From Verrucomicrobiota bacterium (lineage in GTDB: Bacteria; Verrucomicrobiota; Verrucomicrobiia; Chthoniobacterales; UBA10450), in the NCBI GenBank assembly GCA_003219125.1, contig QHPP01000251.1, positions 1 through 42,486 on the forward strand: a DNA stretch of 42,486 nt, given 5' to 3'. The position numbers were made by a program, and so were the translations under genes. The notes under the pieces are model-generated. The model was given only the letters and a program-made list of their open reading frames with translations. It was not told the origin of the DNA and searched no databases. Shown here piece by piece: positions 1 through 10,300 of this stretch (position 1 is its first letter; each line of letters starts with the position of its first letter).

Positions 1-299
1 CTATACAACTGTCTGATACCTTCATACGCCAATGTAATCCTAAAGATCAGATCGGGGTAAGAGGCTCTGATACCTGAATAGTGGCCGAACAAAACGCGGA
101 TAGTCTGGCCGGGAGCAAGATAAGTAATCGGGTGCCGAAACAACCCGGTAGCGTCCGTCGGTTTTCCGATCTGCACTACGCTTCCAACTGCACCAACCGG
201 CTTAATCTCAGGATCGCACGTCAACCGCAGCTGTCTTGAAGCCGACCGACCGAGATTAGAAACTTCGAAACTGTAGAAATCCGCCCGTTCGCGGGCTAG
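1..299 (-). CDS. Partial unknown protein running off the left edge
   Basis: Read on the minus strand there are 99 codons without a stop from 299 down to the window edge. The frame has no ATG and is closed upstream by TAG just above 299. The translation looks protein-like: an early FYSFEVSNLGRSA stretch resembles the N-G-x-A strand of beta-sandwich domains, and a later stretch has alternating hydrophobic residues (TIRVLFGHYSG). A neighbouring frame is open just upstream (about 300-350) before it stops, so the beginning may have been lost to a frameshift. Function not recognised. It could also be a chance open frame. Confidence 0.35.
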
Positions 300-449
300 C
301 TATCCGCGCGTCGCGCTTCATAGGTCTAACGAGCTCAAGCTCAGCCGCGGCTAGCGAGAGCGCGAGTGGCTATCTCTGGAGGTATGTTAATCATGGAAAG
401 GGAGGAAACAAGTCGGCTAGGCGTCGGCTGCAGCGTCTGGTTAGATCGT

Positions 450-971
450 TTAAGACCCATAGCCGTCAAATACGCTTGTCTTCACGTGTCCTATGTCCGT
501 CTTCAGCGCTGCTCTAAAGGCTAGCTTCGATGGCGAGGGAAAGAAAACCCAGTACTCGCGCGGATCGCTGGAATCACGAGCCACCCAGAGTGCGAACCGC
601 CGGGGCGGATCTGAGATGACAACCTCGAAGATGCTTCCAGGCGAAGAATGATGGGCCGGCAGATCGCCGATGCTGCGAAGCGCGTCGAGAACTTCCGCGG
701 GATTTGGCGCCACCCGCCCGTCAATGGAAACCGTGCAATGAGGCGAAGCGGAGTCGAGGAACTCCGCGAGCCGATACTGGCCGACGTAGGTGCTGATGCC
801 AGCGCAGAGCAGGCCAATAACCACCGGCCCAACAAACGCCAGCGAGCTCTTGACCGGTATGCCGCGTTCTTTAGGACGAACCAGCATGTTCGACCATCCA
901 ACCAACATGAACGGGGCAGCTACAACGGCTGCCAGTATGCTAACGACGGAAACGAAATCGAGAAACGCCAC
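450..971 (-). CDS. Hypothetical membrane protein, two predicted helices
   Basis: A 173-residue protein with a GTG start. A hydrophobic helix spans about residues 5-30 and a second about 44-66; the remaining ~105 residues are soluble and carry no motif I recognise. The topology suggests a short double-spanning anchor with a C-terminal domain on one face of the membrane. It stands alone: tatA lies more than 200 bp upstream on the same strand. An AT-rich stretch directly upstream gives a plausible promoter. Homology not recognised; the open frame on the opposite strand (648-992) is a shadow. Confidence 0.6.
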   Translation of the reverse strand: MAFLDFVSVVSILAAVVAAPFMLVGWSNMLVRPKERGIPVKSSLAFVGPVVIGLLCAGISTYVGQYRLAEFLDSASPHCTVSIDGRVAPNPAEVLDALRSIGDLPAHHSSPGSIFEVVISDPPRRFALWVARDSSDPREYWVFFPSPSKLAFRAALKTDIGHVKTSVFDGYGS

Positions 972-983
972 GATCTAACGAGA

Positions 984-1013
984 TATATATGAAAGTTCGT
1001 ATTTAATTGCGAA
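984..1013 (-). promoter_or_regulatory. Candidate sigma70-type promoter
   Basis: On the minus strand TTCGCA (1013-1008) and TATATA (989-984) are 18 bp apart in an AT-rich stretch, followed within about 12 bp by the GTG start of the small membrane protein. Each box matches 4 of 6 consensus bases. If used, the transcript would have almost no leader. Confidence 0.3.
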
Positions 1014-1139
1014 CATTTTTTCGTCTATTTCGAAGAGGCTTCGGTGGGCGAGCTCGCTCATCGGATCCGTGTCGCGGCGACCGGACGAAGGGCCCGAAGC
1101 GAAGCGCGACAGCGATCGTCGCAACGAAAGGGAAAGATC

Positions 1140-1188
1140 GCGATGGCGAGGGGCACCATCGCCAGCATGCGAGGCGCGATACGCGCCT
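1140..1188 (-). terminator. Two hairpins at the end of tatA
   Basis: AGGCGCG/CGCGCCT (1172-1188, 3-nt loop) overlaps the tatA stop codon. A second perfect 7-bp inverted repeat, GCGATGG/CCATCGC (1140-1162), follows and is succeeded on the minus strand by a modestly T-rich tract. Likely 3'-end structure or terminator; the U-tract is weak. Confidence 0.4.
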
Positions 1189-1498
1189 AAACTTGATCGG
1201 CGCGGTTGCCGGGAGCGACGGTTTGGTTCGGGTCGGGCTGGGTGGTCGCACCGGGGGTTCCCGGTTCGACCCGCGGGACGTTTGCCTGGGCGGGTTGAAC
1301 TGATTTTTCTTCGGTCTTGCCGGCTTTGTTCAGCTCGTCGCTGAATTCATCCTTTGCCTTTTGAAATTCGCGAACGGCTTGTCCCATTCCTTTAGCCAAC
1401 TCCGGCAATTTCTTTGCCCCGAAAAGGACAAGGATGATCAACAAGATTACGATCAGATCTGGTCCTGCCAGATTCATGAAGCTCGCGAGCAAGCTCAT
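1187..1498 (-). CDS. tatA: Twin-arginine translocase subunit TatA/TatE family
   Basis: A 103-residue protein with the TatA plan: a short N-terminal transmembrane helix (about residues 11-27), the conserved FG hinge (LFGAKKLPELA), an amphipathic helix containing GMGQAVREFQKAKDEF, then a disordered Pro/Thr/Gln-rich tail. TatA forms the pore-like part of the Sec-independent pathway that exports folded proteins with an RR signal. Its length fits the family. No tatB or tatC is adjacent. A possible client in this window is the aminotransferase at 27-28 kb, which carries an RR signal. Strong family assignment; TatA versus TatE/TatB cannot be settled by eye. Confidence 0.93.
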   Translation of the reverse strand: MSLLASFMNLAGPDLIVILLIILVLFGAKKLPELAKGMGQAVREFQKAKDEFSDELNKAGKTEEKSVQPAQANVPRVEPGTPGATTQPDPNQTVAPGNRADQV

Positions 1499-1596
1499 AA
1501 TGTGTCTTTAAACATCAGGCCGCCCGCCGAAGTTGCAAGGTAATTCGGAGGAGGGATCCAGTCTCCATCTTGGGTGGTCGCCTTACGGCTAGAATC

Positions 1597-1615
1597 AACG
1601 GGCGAGATGCCCGTT
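1597..1615. repeat. AACGGGC hairpin shared with 34352-34370
   Basis: AACGGGC, 5-nt loop, GCCCGTT, preceded by ATC and followed by AGCCCC. A diverged copy with both stem arms changed (AACGGG/CCCGTT, flanked by ATTC and GGTCCC) lies at 34352-34370, so this is a dispersed intergenic module. The rest of the 1499-1730 gap shows no gene. Confidence 0.55.
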
Positions 1616-1730
1616 AGCCCCACAGCCTCGCCACCACGAGTCCGTCAAGTGGCGGACAAGATGGCTGTTGCTACAACCGGGCTGGTGGATCTCGCCCTCC
1701 ATCCCTCCAATATTAAGATGCGGCTCTTAA

Positions 1731-3587
1731 TCAATCTTCGTGCAGTTCCAGGCTTGCGTCGCGGAAGGGCTGGTGCTGTCGGTATCGGGCGAGGACGGCA
1801 GCAAATTCGTCGGCCAATTCGCGGTTGCCTTCACGCTCTGCAAACGCGTATCCGCGCTCCGCTGTCGCGATGGCATCGTCGAATCGACCGGTTTCGGCGT
1901 AGGCCGCAGCCAAGGTGCGATGCAGGATCGGGCTGACGCCGCCGGCTAGTTTCAGTGCGCGCTCCGCCAAATCGACCGCGCGAGTTCCGTTGCGGAGCGA
2001 GGCGTCGGGCGCAGTGGCGAAGACCCATGCCAGATTGCTCTGTGCATTTCCGTCCTTCGGGTTTAATCCAAGCGCGGTTTCCCACTGCTCGATGGCCGCG
2101 CGGGTTTGGTGTTTCTGGACCAACAAGACACCAAATGTGTTATGGGCGCCGATATTGTTCGGCTCGTTCTCCACCCGCGCGCTCCAGAAAAGAATTGCTT
2201 CGTCGAGCGGTTTCCCTTCCAGACCGACCGGCACTTCGCCGTAAACACCCGCATTAGCGGGACGAATTTCTGCCGCCGCTCGCGCGTGCGCGATTGCTTC
2301 TTCGGTTTTGCCCTCGGCGAAAAGCGACGTTGCAAAGGCAAGATGTGCGCCGTCGTTGTTGGTCGTCACCGCCAGCGTATGCGGCCAAAGTGAGTCGGGG
2401 TTGCGCCAAAAAGCGGCCTGATGATAAGCACAAGCGCTTAGCGTGATGATGACGATGGCGCAGGCAAGCACCCCGATTTGTTTTCGAAAACGCCAGCGCG
2501 CAGTCAGTTCGGCAACCAGCCACACGATAGCGATGGTGATACCGATGAGCGGCAGATAGGTATAGCGATCGGCATGAGCCTGCCGGCCCACCTGCACGAT
2601 GCCGATTACCGGGACCAACATGCCAACAAACCAAAACCAGCCAGTGAACAGAAACGGGAATTGTTTTCGGTAAATAATCGCGATCGCCGACAACGCGATC
2701 AGGAGCGCAGCACAACCGGCGATGGTCAGGAACGGAAAGAATTTTTCCGGATACGGATAAAGAACAGCGAGATCGACTGGCCAGATCAGCTGACGCAAAT
2801 AGATGGCGTAGCTAACGATTGCATTTTCGAAACGCAACGGCAGCGAGAATCCGAAGGTGTCGATCTGGCCGTGTTGGGCCAGTACTGTGGCAACGGCCGA
2901 GGCTGCAGCAAACAGGGCGAAGGGAATCTTTTCCAGAAGCAGCGAAATCATTTTCTCCTTTTGAAATCGATTCAGTGGCCAGTAATCGATTAGCAAAAGC
3001 ACGAACGGGATTGTGACCAGCATCGGCTTGGAAAGCGTTCCAAGCGCAGCGGCAAATAGCGCAATTAAGTAGCGCGCCACTGATTTCCTTCCCGCGTAGC
3101 TGGACCACGCCAGCAGAGTAAGCGCGAAGAATAAACCACTCAGGACATCCTTGCGCTCGGCGATCCATGCCACCGATTCCGCTCGAAGCGGATGAATGGC
3201 GAAGACGGCAGTGACAAATGCGCTTCGCCACGTTTTTCCAGTCAGCGAGTCGAGGGCAAAAAACAACACGATGGCGGCAAGGGTGTGAATGACGACGCTG
3301 GTAAAATGATGCAGGCCAGGCTTTACGCCGAACAATTGGCAATCGAGCATGTGCGACAGGGTGGTGATGGGATGCCAGTTGGCGGCGTGAAAATGAGTGA
3401 AGGCCCATGCGATGTTGGAGAAGCTGAACCCGCTGGTCACGCGACCGGAGCGATAAACGTAATCGTGATCATCGTAACGGACCCAATCGAAGCGCGCGGT
3501 TTGTCCGAAGACAATCCAGACTAGCGCGGTAAGTGCGAGGATGATCAGAATTTTTTGCGTCTTCAAGCTGAAGCGCAGACTATACAC
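1731..3587 (-). CDS. TMTC/PMT-like membrane glycosyltransferase with C-terminal TPRs
   Basis: A 618-residue protein with a GTG start. About ten hydrophobic segments fill residues 10-400, followed by about 200 soluble residues with TPR-like helices (e.g. GAHNTFGVLLVQKHQTRAAI, then GNAQSNLAWVFATAP). An acidic RYDDHDYV motif at about residues 37-44 in the first extracytoplasmic loop, and HPLRAESVAWIAERKD further on, are hallmarks of the bacterial relatives of eukaryotic TMTC O-mannosyltransferases (GT-C fold). Expected role: transfer of a sugar from a lipid-linked donor to exported protein or surface glycan. Substrate unknown. It stands alone, with repeat-rich DNA on both sides. Confidence 0.75.
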   Translation of the reverse strand: MYSLRFSLKTQKILIILALTALVWIVFGQTARFDWVRYDDHDYVYRSGRVTSGFSFSNIAWAFTHFHAANWHPITTLSHMLDCQLFGVKPGLHHFTSVVIHTLAAIVLFFALDSLTGKTWRSAFVTAVFAIHPLRAESVAWIAERKDVLSGLFFALTLLAWSSYAGRKSVARYLIALFAAALGTLSKPMLVTIPFVLLLIDYWPLNRFQKEKMISLLLEKIPFALFAAASAVATVLAQHGQIDTFGFSLPLRFENAIVSYAIYLRQLIWPVDLAVLYPYPEKFFPFLTIAGCAALLIALSAIAIIYRKQFPFLFTGWFWFVGMLVPVIGIVQVGRQAHADRYTYLPLIGITIAIVWLVAELTARWRFRKQIGVLACAIVIITLSACAYHQAAFWRNPDSLWPHTLAVTTNNDGAHLAFATSLFAEGKTEEAIAHARAAAEIRPANAGVYGEVPVGLEGKPLDEAILFWSARVENEPNNIGAHNTFGVLLVQKHQTRAAIEQWETALGLNPKDGNAQSNLAWVFATAPDASLRNGTRAVDLAERALKLAGGVSPILHRTLAAAYAETGRFDDAIATAERGYAFAEREGNRELADEFAAVLARYRQHQPFRDASLELHED

Positions 3588-3647
3588 GGGGGTGGGAGGC
3601 GCGAGTCACGCGTCGTCGCGGCGAGACAGGCGCTTCAGGCCGCTTAA

Positions 3648-3710
3648 TTGTAGGGCGTTTCTGTGAAACGCCATTCGAAAGTTGCGGCGTCTGGCACAGA
3701 CGCCCTACAA
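3648..3710. repeat. Two-hairpin palindromic element, TTGTAG...CTACAA
   Basis: A 63-bp unit with an 11-bp perfect terminal inverted repeat (TTGTAGGGCGT / ACGCCCTACAA). Inside are two perfect 8-bp hairpins with 3-nt loops: GGCGTTTC-TGT-GAAACGCC (3654-3672) and GGCGTCTG-GCA-CAGACGCC (3686-3704). The same layout recurs at 35934-36000 and 38338-38403. It lies in the 339-bp gap between the TMTC-like and hydrolase genes. Confidence 0.8.
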
Positions 3711-3790
3711 CTGCGACTAAAAAGGCACGGTTCTGAAGTAACAATTTGGTGTTGCAGATGCAACACAAAAATGTTAACTATCGATTTTGC

Positions 3791-3870
3791 CATTTCGAGC
3801 GCAGTCGAGGAATCTCTGACTTTAGTAGACAACGGTAGTTAGAGATCCTTCGAGTTCGCTCAGGATGACA
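3791..3870. repeat. Imperfect inverted repeat with TCATCCTGAG-type ends
   Basis: The left arm (TTTCGAGCGCAGTCGAGGAAT, then CTCT) and the right arm (AGAGATCCTTCGAGTTCGCTC, then AGGATGA) are imperfect reverse complements around a ~30-bp centre. Related arms flank 14589-14699, and a partial copy with a TGTCGA/TCGACA hairpin occurs near 36150. Confidence 0.5.
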
Positions 3871-3926
3871 AGTCAAGGAACCGCTCTCGTAAAGAGACAC
3901 AAAGGAGCCCGGGTGGCTGCTGGTCC

Positions 3927-4760
3927 TTAGCGGATGTCACTGCCAAATAACCAATCGTAGGCCCGATGAATCTCGGCCACGACCGGGCCTTCAATCGGCG
4001 AGTTGTGGTAAGCGCCAGGCAAGATGATCACCTGTTTTTCTCCGGCGAAAGAGTCGGCCACCAGGCGTTGGAATTTTGGCGGAACGATCTCGTCGTTTTC
4101 AGCGAGAAGAAAAATTGCGGGCGCATGAATTCGTTTTGCGTTCGCGACGCTATCTAGTTCGTGGGGAATTTGCAGCGCCACCGGTCCGGCTAGCAGCCAA
4201 AGGTTCCACCAGCCGTAGTTGCGCAAGATTATTTGGCGCAACGGCGGCGGATTGTGAAGAACAAGACCGCGGACTTCGCGATTGGCCGCTACATCCATTG
4301 CCACCGCGCTCCCGATGCTCGCGCCAAAAACGAAGATCGGCTGGTTCCGAGCCGTCGACTTCAGTACATCGAAGGCGGCAAGTGCGGCAGGCGACATTCG
4401 TTTCAGACGTGCTGGGCCGGAGCTGCCACCGAAGCCCGGATAATTCATTCCCCAAACTTCAACAGCACGTTCGCCGAAGGCATCCGCTTCGAGCGCAACC
4501 CATCGTTCTGCGCGATCGGCATTGCCGTAGAAACGCAGAACGTAGTGATCGACATGATTGCGTTGTTGCGCGAGTCGCGAACGCGCCGTCCAGATTTCGA
4601 GTTCACCATTTTGGAATGGAATGGTCTGCCGCACGGCGCCATGCGGATCGATGCGCTGGGTTGTGGGAAAAAGAATTAGTTGATCGGGTAGAGGGGTGAG
4701 AAACATCAGCGCGAGACAAGCTACCAGCAACGCCGCAAGGATGTATCGTGTGCGTTTCAC
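3927..4760 (-). CDS. Alpha/beta hydrolase with N-terminal membrane anchor
   Basis: A 277-residue serine hydrolase. A hydrophobic N-terminus (about residues 6-23) acts as a signal anchor. The nucleophile elbow is FGASIGS (Ser148), followed by the expected Asp223 (LLAENDEIVP) and His252 (GAYHN), and an oxyanion-type loop sits at NYPGFGGSSGP (residues 106-116). The order and spacing match the BEM46/YqiA-like clan of membrane-tethered hydrolases. The substrate cannot be told from the sequence. It has an ATG start and is monocistronic, with repeat-bearing gaps on both sides. Confidence 0.8.
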   Translation of the reverse strand: MKRTRYILAALLVACLALMFLTPLPDQLILFPTTQRIDPHGAVRQTIPFQNGELEIWTARSRLAQQRNHVDHYVLRFYGNADRAERWVALEADAFGERAVEVWGMNYPGFGGSSGPARLKRMSPAALAAFDVLKSTARNQPIFVFGASIGSAVAMDVAANREVRGLVLHNPPPLRQIILRNYGWWNLWLLAGPVALQIPHELDSVANAKRIHAPAIFLLAENDEIVPPKFQRLVADSFAGEKQVIILPGAYHNSPIEGPVVAEIHRAYDWLFGSDIR

Positions 4761-4875
4761 GGCGCAAATGTAATGTACCGACGCAGTGTTTTTTCATTCC
4801 CAAACTCCGGTTGGGAACGAGAGGAAGGCAATGTCGCTGCAATTTCTCTGGGGACCGTGCGCGTCTCGCGTGCGT

Positions 4876-4984
4876 TGGAAGTTAGGCTTCCAGCCTGACT
4901 CGGCCGACCGCCTTCCGGGCGGTCGTATGAAGATGGACAAGCTGGAAGCTTATCCTCCGAGTCAGCCAGGATGGCTAACTTCCA
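4876..4984. repeat. 109-bp hairpin-string element with 28-nt inverted ends
   Basis: The outer 28-nt arms (4876-4903 and 4957-4984) are inverted copies. Within each arm sits a small hairpin whose two stem sides differ between the arms yet still pair (AGGCT-TCC-AGCCT on the left, AGCCA-GGA-TGGCT on the right). Between them are GACCGCC-TTCC-(G)GGCGGTC and AAGCT-GGA-AGCTT. A second, diverged copy of the right half lies at 34395-34442. It occupies much of the 308-bp gap between glnA and the hydrolase; nothing else was seen there. Confidence 0.75.
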
Positions 4985-5068
4985 CCAGCATTGCCGCGAG
5001 GCGCCGAGCACAGCAGAGGCGTGTGCGCTCCCCGAATCTGAAGAGGACGTCGCCGCTATAGTTCCCTT

Positions 5069-6493
5069 CTACACGTCGTAGTACATCGAAAATTCGTACG
5101 GATGCGGTCTTAACCGCAGGGCGTCATATTCCTTTTGTTTCATCTCGAGCCAGTTTGCGATGAAGTCGGAATTGAAGACGTCGCCTTTAAGCAGGAAATC
5201 GTGGTCCTTTTCCAGCGCCGCGATGGCGCCACTGAGCGAATCGGGAACACTCGGCACGTTAGCGAGTTCTTCTGGTGGAAGATCGTAAAGGTTTTTATCC
5301 AGTGGATCACCGGGATCAATGCGACTCTGAATTCCATCCAAGCCCGCCAGCAAGAGTGCGGCGAAGGCGAGGTAAGGATTCGCTGCTGAATCGGGCGTGC
5401 GAAACTCGATCCGCTTCGACTTCGGATTGGCTGAGTAAGTGGGAATGCGGATCGCAGCGGAACGATTGCGAGCGGAATAAGCGAGATTGACCGGCGCCTC
5501 GAAGCCGGGGACGAGCCGCTTGTAACTGTTGGTCGTCGGATTCGTGATGCAGGTGAGCGCCGGCGCGTGTTTCAAAATTCCGCCGATGAAAAAAAGCGCA
5601 GTGTCGGACAATCCCGCGTAACCGTTGCCGGCGAAAAGCGGTTTATCGCCCTTCCAAAGCGAGAGGTGGGTATGCATGCCGCTGCCGTTATCGGCGAAGA
5701 GTGGCTTGGGCATGAAGGTGACCGTTTTGTTGTGCCGCTTGGCCACATTGCGCACGATGTATTTGTAGTACTGCATGTGATCGGCCATCTCTTTCATCGG
5801 GGCGAAACGAATGTCGATCTCAGCCTGACCCGCGGTCGCGACTTCGTGATGTTGGCGCTCGATCGGGACACCGGCCTTCTCCAGCTCGAGGCACATTTCA
5901 TTGCGAATGTCCTGCAAGGTATCGGCTGGCGGCACCGGAAAATAACCTTCCTTTGCACGAATCTTGTAACCGAGATTAGGAAATTCTTCCCGCGCGCTAT
6001 TCCAATGCGCTTCTGTGCTTTCGATCTGGTAGAAGGCGGAATTCGCGGCTGACGAGAAACGCACATCGTCGAAAATGAAAAATTCCGCTTCCGGTCCGAA
6101 ATTCGCGGTGTCGGCGATACCGGTGCTTTTCAAATAAGCCTCTGCTTTTTCGGCGAGACCGCGCGGGTCGCGATCGTAGGGTTCGCGCGTGATCGGATCG
6201 ACGATGGTGCAGATCAACGAGAGCGTTGGTTCGGCGTTAAAAATATCGATCCACGCCGTGGCCGGATCGGGGACGACGAGCATGTCAGAGGCGTTGATCA
6301 CCTTCCACCCGCGAATGCTCGAGCCATCGAAGCCGAGGCCGTCGGTAAAAATGTCTTCGTTATATTCGGTGAGGGTGGTGGTGAAATGCTGCCAGGTGCC
6401 GGGGAGATCGGTAAATTTGAAATCCACGAGTTTTACCTCGCGGTCCTTGATCATTTTGGAAACGTCGGACGGGGTCTTTTTGTCTTTAGCCAT
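5069..6493 (-). CDS. glnA: Glutamine synthetase type I
   Basis: A 474-residue GS-I enzyme forming glutamine from glutamate, ammonia and ATP; dodecameric and cytoplasmic. The beta-grasp domain carries [13 protein letters not shown] (residues 51-63). The catalytic domain shows [10 protein letters not shown] (133-142), [13 protein letters not shown] (215-227), the ATP-binding [12 protein letters not shown] (263-274) and NRSAAIRIP (343-351). The adenylylation-loop tyrosine is present as NLYDLPPEE (Tyr403), indicating the GS-Ibeta, adenylyltransferase-regulated class. It lies 146 bp downstream of glnB on the same strand, the usual co-regulated pair. The ATG start gives normal length. Confidence 0.98.
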   Translation of the reverse strand: MAKDKKTPSDVSKMIKDREVKLVDFKFTDLPGTWQHFTTTLTEYNEDIFTDGLGFDGSSIRGWKVINASDMLVVPDPATAWIDIFNAEPTLSLICTIVDPITREPYDRDPRGLAEKAEAYLKSTGIADTANFGPEAEFFIFDDVRFSSAANSAFYQIESTEAHWNSAREEFPNLGYKIRAKEGYFPVPPADTLQDIRNEMCLELEKAGVPIERQHHEVATAGQAEIDIRFAPMKEMADHMQYYKYIVRNVAKRHNKTVTFMPKPLFADNGSGMHTHLSLWKGDKPLFAGNGYAGLSDTALFFIGGILKHAPALTCITNPTTNSYKRLVPGFEAPVNLAYSARNRSAAIRIPTYSANPKSKRIEFRTPDSAANPYLAFAALLLAGLDGIQSRIDPGDPLDKNLYDLPPEELANVPSVPDSLSGAIAALEKDHDFLLKGDVFNSDFIANWLEMKQKEYDALRLRPHPYEFSMYYDV

Positions 6494-6510
6494 GGGTTAT
6501 GCCTTGCAGG

Positions 6511-6629
6511 GTTGAAACGTTGAAGGGTTAAAAAGTTAAACTGTTAAATTGTTAAAACATTCGGATGTCGAATTGGGTCAACGCTGATCGTTTTAACGAT
6601 GTAACGATTCAACGTTTTAACGATCAGCG
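6511..6629. repeat. Opposed 8-bp tandem arrays and 11-bp inverted repeat between glnB and glnA
   Basis: Six head-to-tail 8-mers of form GTTRAANN (6511-6558: GTTGAAAC, GTTGAAGG, GTTAAAAA, GTTAAACT, GTTAAATT, GTTAAAAC) are followed, after 31 bp, by four units of the reverse-complement form KNTKYAAC (6590-6621: GTTTTAAC, GATGTAAC, GATTCAAC, GTTTTAAC). The second array lies largely inside an 11-bp perfect inverted repeat, CGCTGATCGTT / AACGATCAGCG (6582-6592 and 6619-6629). The first array ends 18 bp before the glnA start and so would be in its leader. Confidence 0.8.
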
Positions 6630-6639
6630 CGTCAGCGCG

Positions 6640-7334
<695 letters not shown>

Positions 7335-10300
7335 ATGCCTCGCGATTCTTTCGTTCACCTCCATCTTCACACCGAATACTCGCTTCTCGATGGCGCGGTT
7401 CGGATGCGAGAGCTGATGAACGAGGCGGTGAAAATGAAAATGCCGGCGGTAGCGATCACGGATCACGGCAATCTTTTTGGGGCGATCGATTTTTACCAAT
7501 GCGCCAGGGCAGCGGGAATCAAACCGATCATCGGTTGCGAGGCCTACATCACGAGTGGCTCATACAAGGAAAAACCGTCACGCGAATCCACCTTTCATTT
7601 CACCTTGCTGGCGGAAAACGAGACTGGCTATCGCAATTTAGTGAAGCTGATTTCGGCGGCGCATCTCGATGGTTTTTATTATCGCCCGCGGATCGACAAG
7701 GATTTGTTGGCGGCGCATGCCGACGGTTTGATCGGCCTGAGCGGTTGTCTCGCCAGTGAGATCAACAGTGCTTTGCAAAGCGACAATGTTGAAAAAGCGC
7801 AGAATCTGACCGCGGAATATCGCGACATTTTCGGGCCGCGAAATTTTTTCATGGAGTTGCACGACCACGGCATGGCCGAGCAAAAGCAATGCAATGCGCA
7901 TCTGCCGAAATTCGCTCGCGAATTCGGACTCGGTCTGGTTGCGGCCAACGACGTTCATTTCCTTCGGCGCAGCGATCATAAGGCGCACGACGCTCTTCTT
8001 TGCATCAACACGGCCGCGAAGATTGAAGACGAACAGCGGATGCGTTATGAGCCTGAACTGTATTTCAAATCGCCGGCGGAAATGTGCGAAATCTTCCGCG
8101 ATTTCCCGGAGGCAATCACGAATACGCTCGAAATCGCGGAGCGTTGCAATCTCGAAATCGAATTCGGTAAATCGAAATATCCCGAGTATCCGGTGCCGCC
8201 AGGGAAAACGCGTGAAGGTTATTTGCGCGAGCTATGTTACAAGGGATTGCACGAGCGTTACGGCGAACGCGCGGCCAACGATCAGGATCTAATCAAGCGG
8301 CTCGATTACGAAGTCGATGTTCTGGAAAAAACGGGTTTTGTTAGTTATCTCTTGATTGTTTGGGACTTTATCCATTTCGCCAGAGAGCGAGGAATTCCAG
8401 TGGGGCCGGGTCGCGGTTCTGCCGCCGGCTCCATCGTCGCCTACGTTCTGCGCATCACTGATATCGATCCGCTGCAGTACGGACTGATCTTTGAGCGTTT
8501 CCTCAATCCCGAGCGCATTTCTCCGCCCGATATCGATGTGGACTTTTGCGAAGCACGCCGTGGCGAAGTCCTCGAATACGTCCGCCAAAAATATGGCGAA
8601 CGTCGCGTGGCGCAGATCATCACTTTCGGCCGGCTGAAAGCGCGCAGCGTGGTGCGCGATGTAGCGCGGGTGATGGGACTGAGCGTGCGGGACGGTGACA
8701 GGATTGCGAAAATGATCCCGAACGAGCTGAACATCACCCTGAATTCTTCGGTCGAGAGAAATCCGGAGTTGAAAAGAGCAGTCGCGACCGAGCCGCAGAC
8801 AAAGCAGTTGATGGAATACGCGACCGCGCTGGAAGGACTTTCTCGCAGCGCCGGTGTCCACGCCGCCGGAGTGGTGATCAGCGATCGCGATCTTTCCGAG
8901 TACGTTCCGCTCTGCCGTGACGTCAAAGGCAACGACATCGTCAGCCAGTATTCGATGAATCCATTGAACGACCTCGGGCTGCTGAAAATGGATTTTCTGG
9001 GATTGAAAACGCTGACCGTGATTGAAGACACGGTAACGTTGATTCGAAAAAATGTGCCCGACTTCTCGCTCAAGAACATTCCGCTGGATGACGCGGCCGC
9101 CTTCGCACTCTACAACCGGGGCGAAACCATTGGCTTGTTTCAAATGGAGTCGGGCGGAATTACGTCGGTCTCGAAGCAATTCGATGTGCGGAAGTTGGAC
9201 GACATCATTGCGTTGATCGCGCTTTATCGACCGGGGCCGATGGAGTTGATCGGTGATTACATCAAGCGGAAAAAAGGGCTAACGAAAATTAGATACGAGC
9301 ATCCGCTGCTGGAGGAAATCTGCGCCGACACCTATGGGGTGATGATTTACCAGGAGCAGGTGATGGCGGCGGCGAGCAAACTGGCCGGGTATTCGATGGG
9401 GCAGGCAGATTTGCTCCGGCGGGCAATGGGAAAAAAGGACAAGGAAAAGATGGCGAAAGAGCGGGCCAATTTCATTGCCGGTTGCGCGCGCACCAACGAG
9501 ATCGGGGAGAAAAAAGCGAACACGATTTTCGATTTACTGGAAAAATTTGCCGGCTACGGATTCAATAAGAGCCACAGCGCGGCCTATGCGTTGATCAGTT
9601 ATCAGACGGCGTTTTTGAAGGCGAAGCATCCGGTCGAATTCATGGCTGGTTTGCTCTCGAATGAAATCAATAACACCGAAAAAATTTCGGTGCTGGTGAG
9701 CGAGTGCAAACGGATGGGCATTACCATTTTGCCGCCGGACGTGAATCGGAGTGGGTTGAAATTTGTGCCGGAAACGGTAGCCGCGGTCGCTGGCCGCGGC
9801 GGCGACGCGGAAGAAGATTACGGGACGGCTGCGGTCGGCGACCGCGGCTACAACGCCATCCGCTTTGGTTTGGCAGCGATCAAGAATGTCGGCGCAGGAG
9901 CAATGGAGCTTGCCATTCGCGAACGCGAACGCGGCGGTGACTTCAAGTCGCTGGAAGATTTTTGCAGCCGGCTCGATTCCCGCATCGCCAATCGCAAAAT
10001 GTTGGAATCCCTGGTCAAGTGTGGTGCGTTCGATTTTCTGCATCGCGAACGCGCGGAACTTTTCGCTTGCATCGACGATGCGCTGGCCTCGTCGGCCGCG
10101 GCACATCGTGATCGAATGGCAGGGCAGGTCTCACTTTTCGGGGACAGCCACGAACATGTCGCGCCGGCACGGAAGCGGACAGTCGCTCCATGGAGCGACC
10201 GCGAGAAAATGAGTTTTGAAAAAGAGTTGCTCGGCTTTTACGTCACCGGACATCCGCTCGATGCCTACGCTGATGTTATTGCGAACGGAAAATATCAATC

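Noticed and set aside
648-992. Plus-strand open frame opposite the small membrane protein
   Set aside because: Arg-rich, no recognisable features, fully antisense to a better gene.
1003-1251. Small basic minus-strand protein after tatA
   Set aside because: Arg/Pro-rich translation of hairpin DNA overlapping the tatA end.
8289-9179. 296-codon open frame antisense to dnaE
   Set aside because: A long shadow frame caused by GC-rich codon bias; composition is not protein-like and dnaE is certain.
10182-10199. Perfect 18-bp palindrome GTCGCTCCATGGAGCGAC inside dnaE
   Set aside because: It encodes the family-conserved PWSDRE stretch, so it is native coding sequence and not an inserted element.
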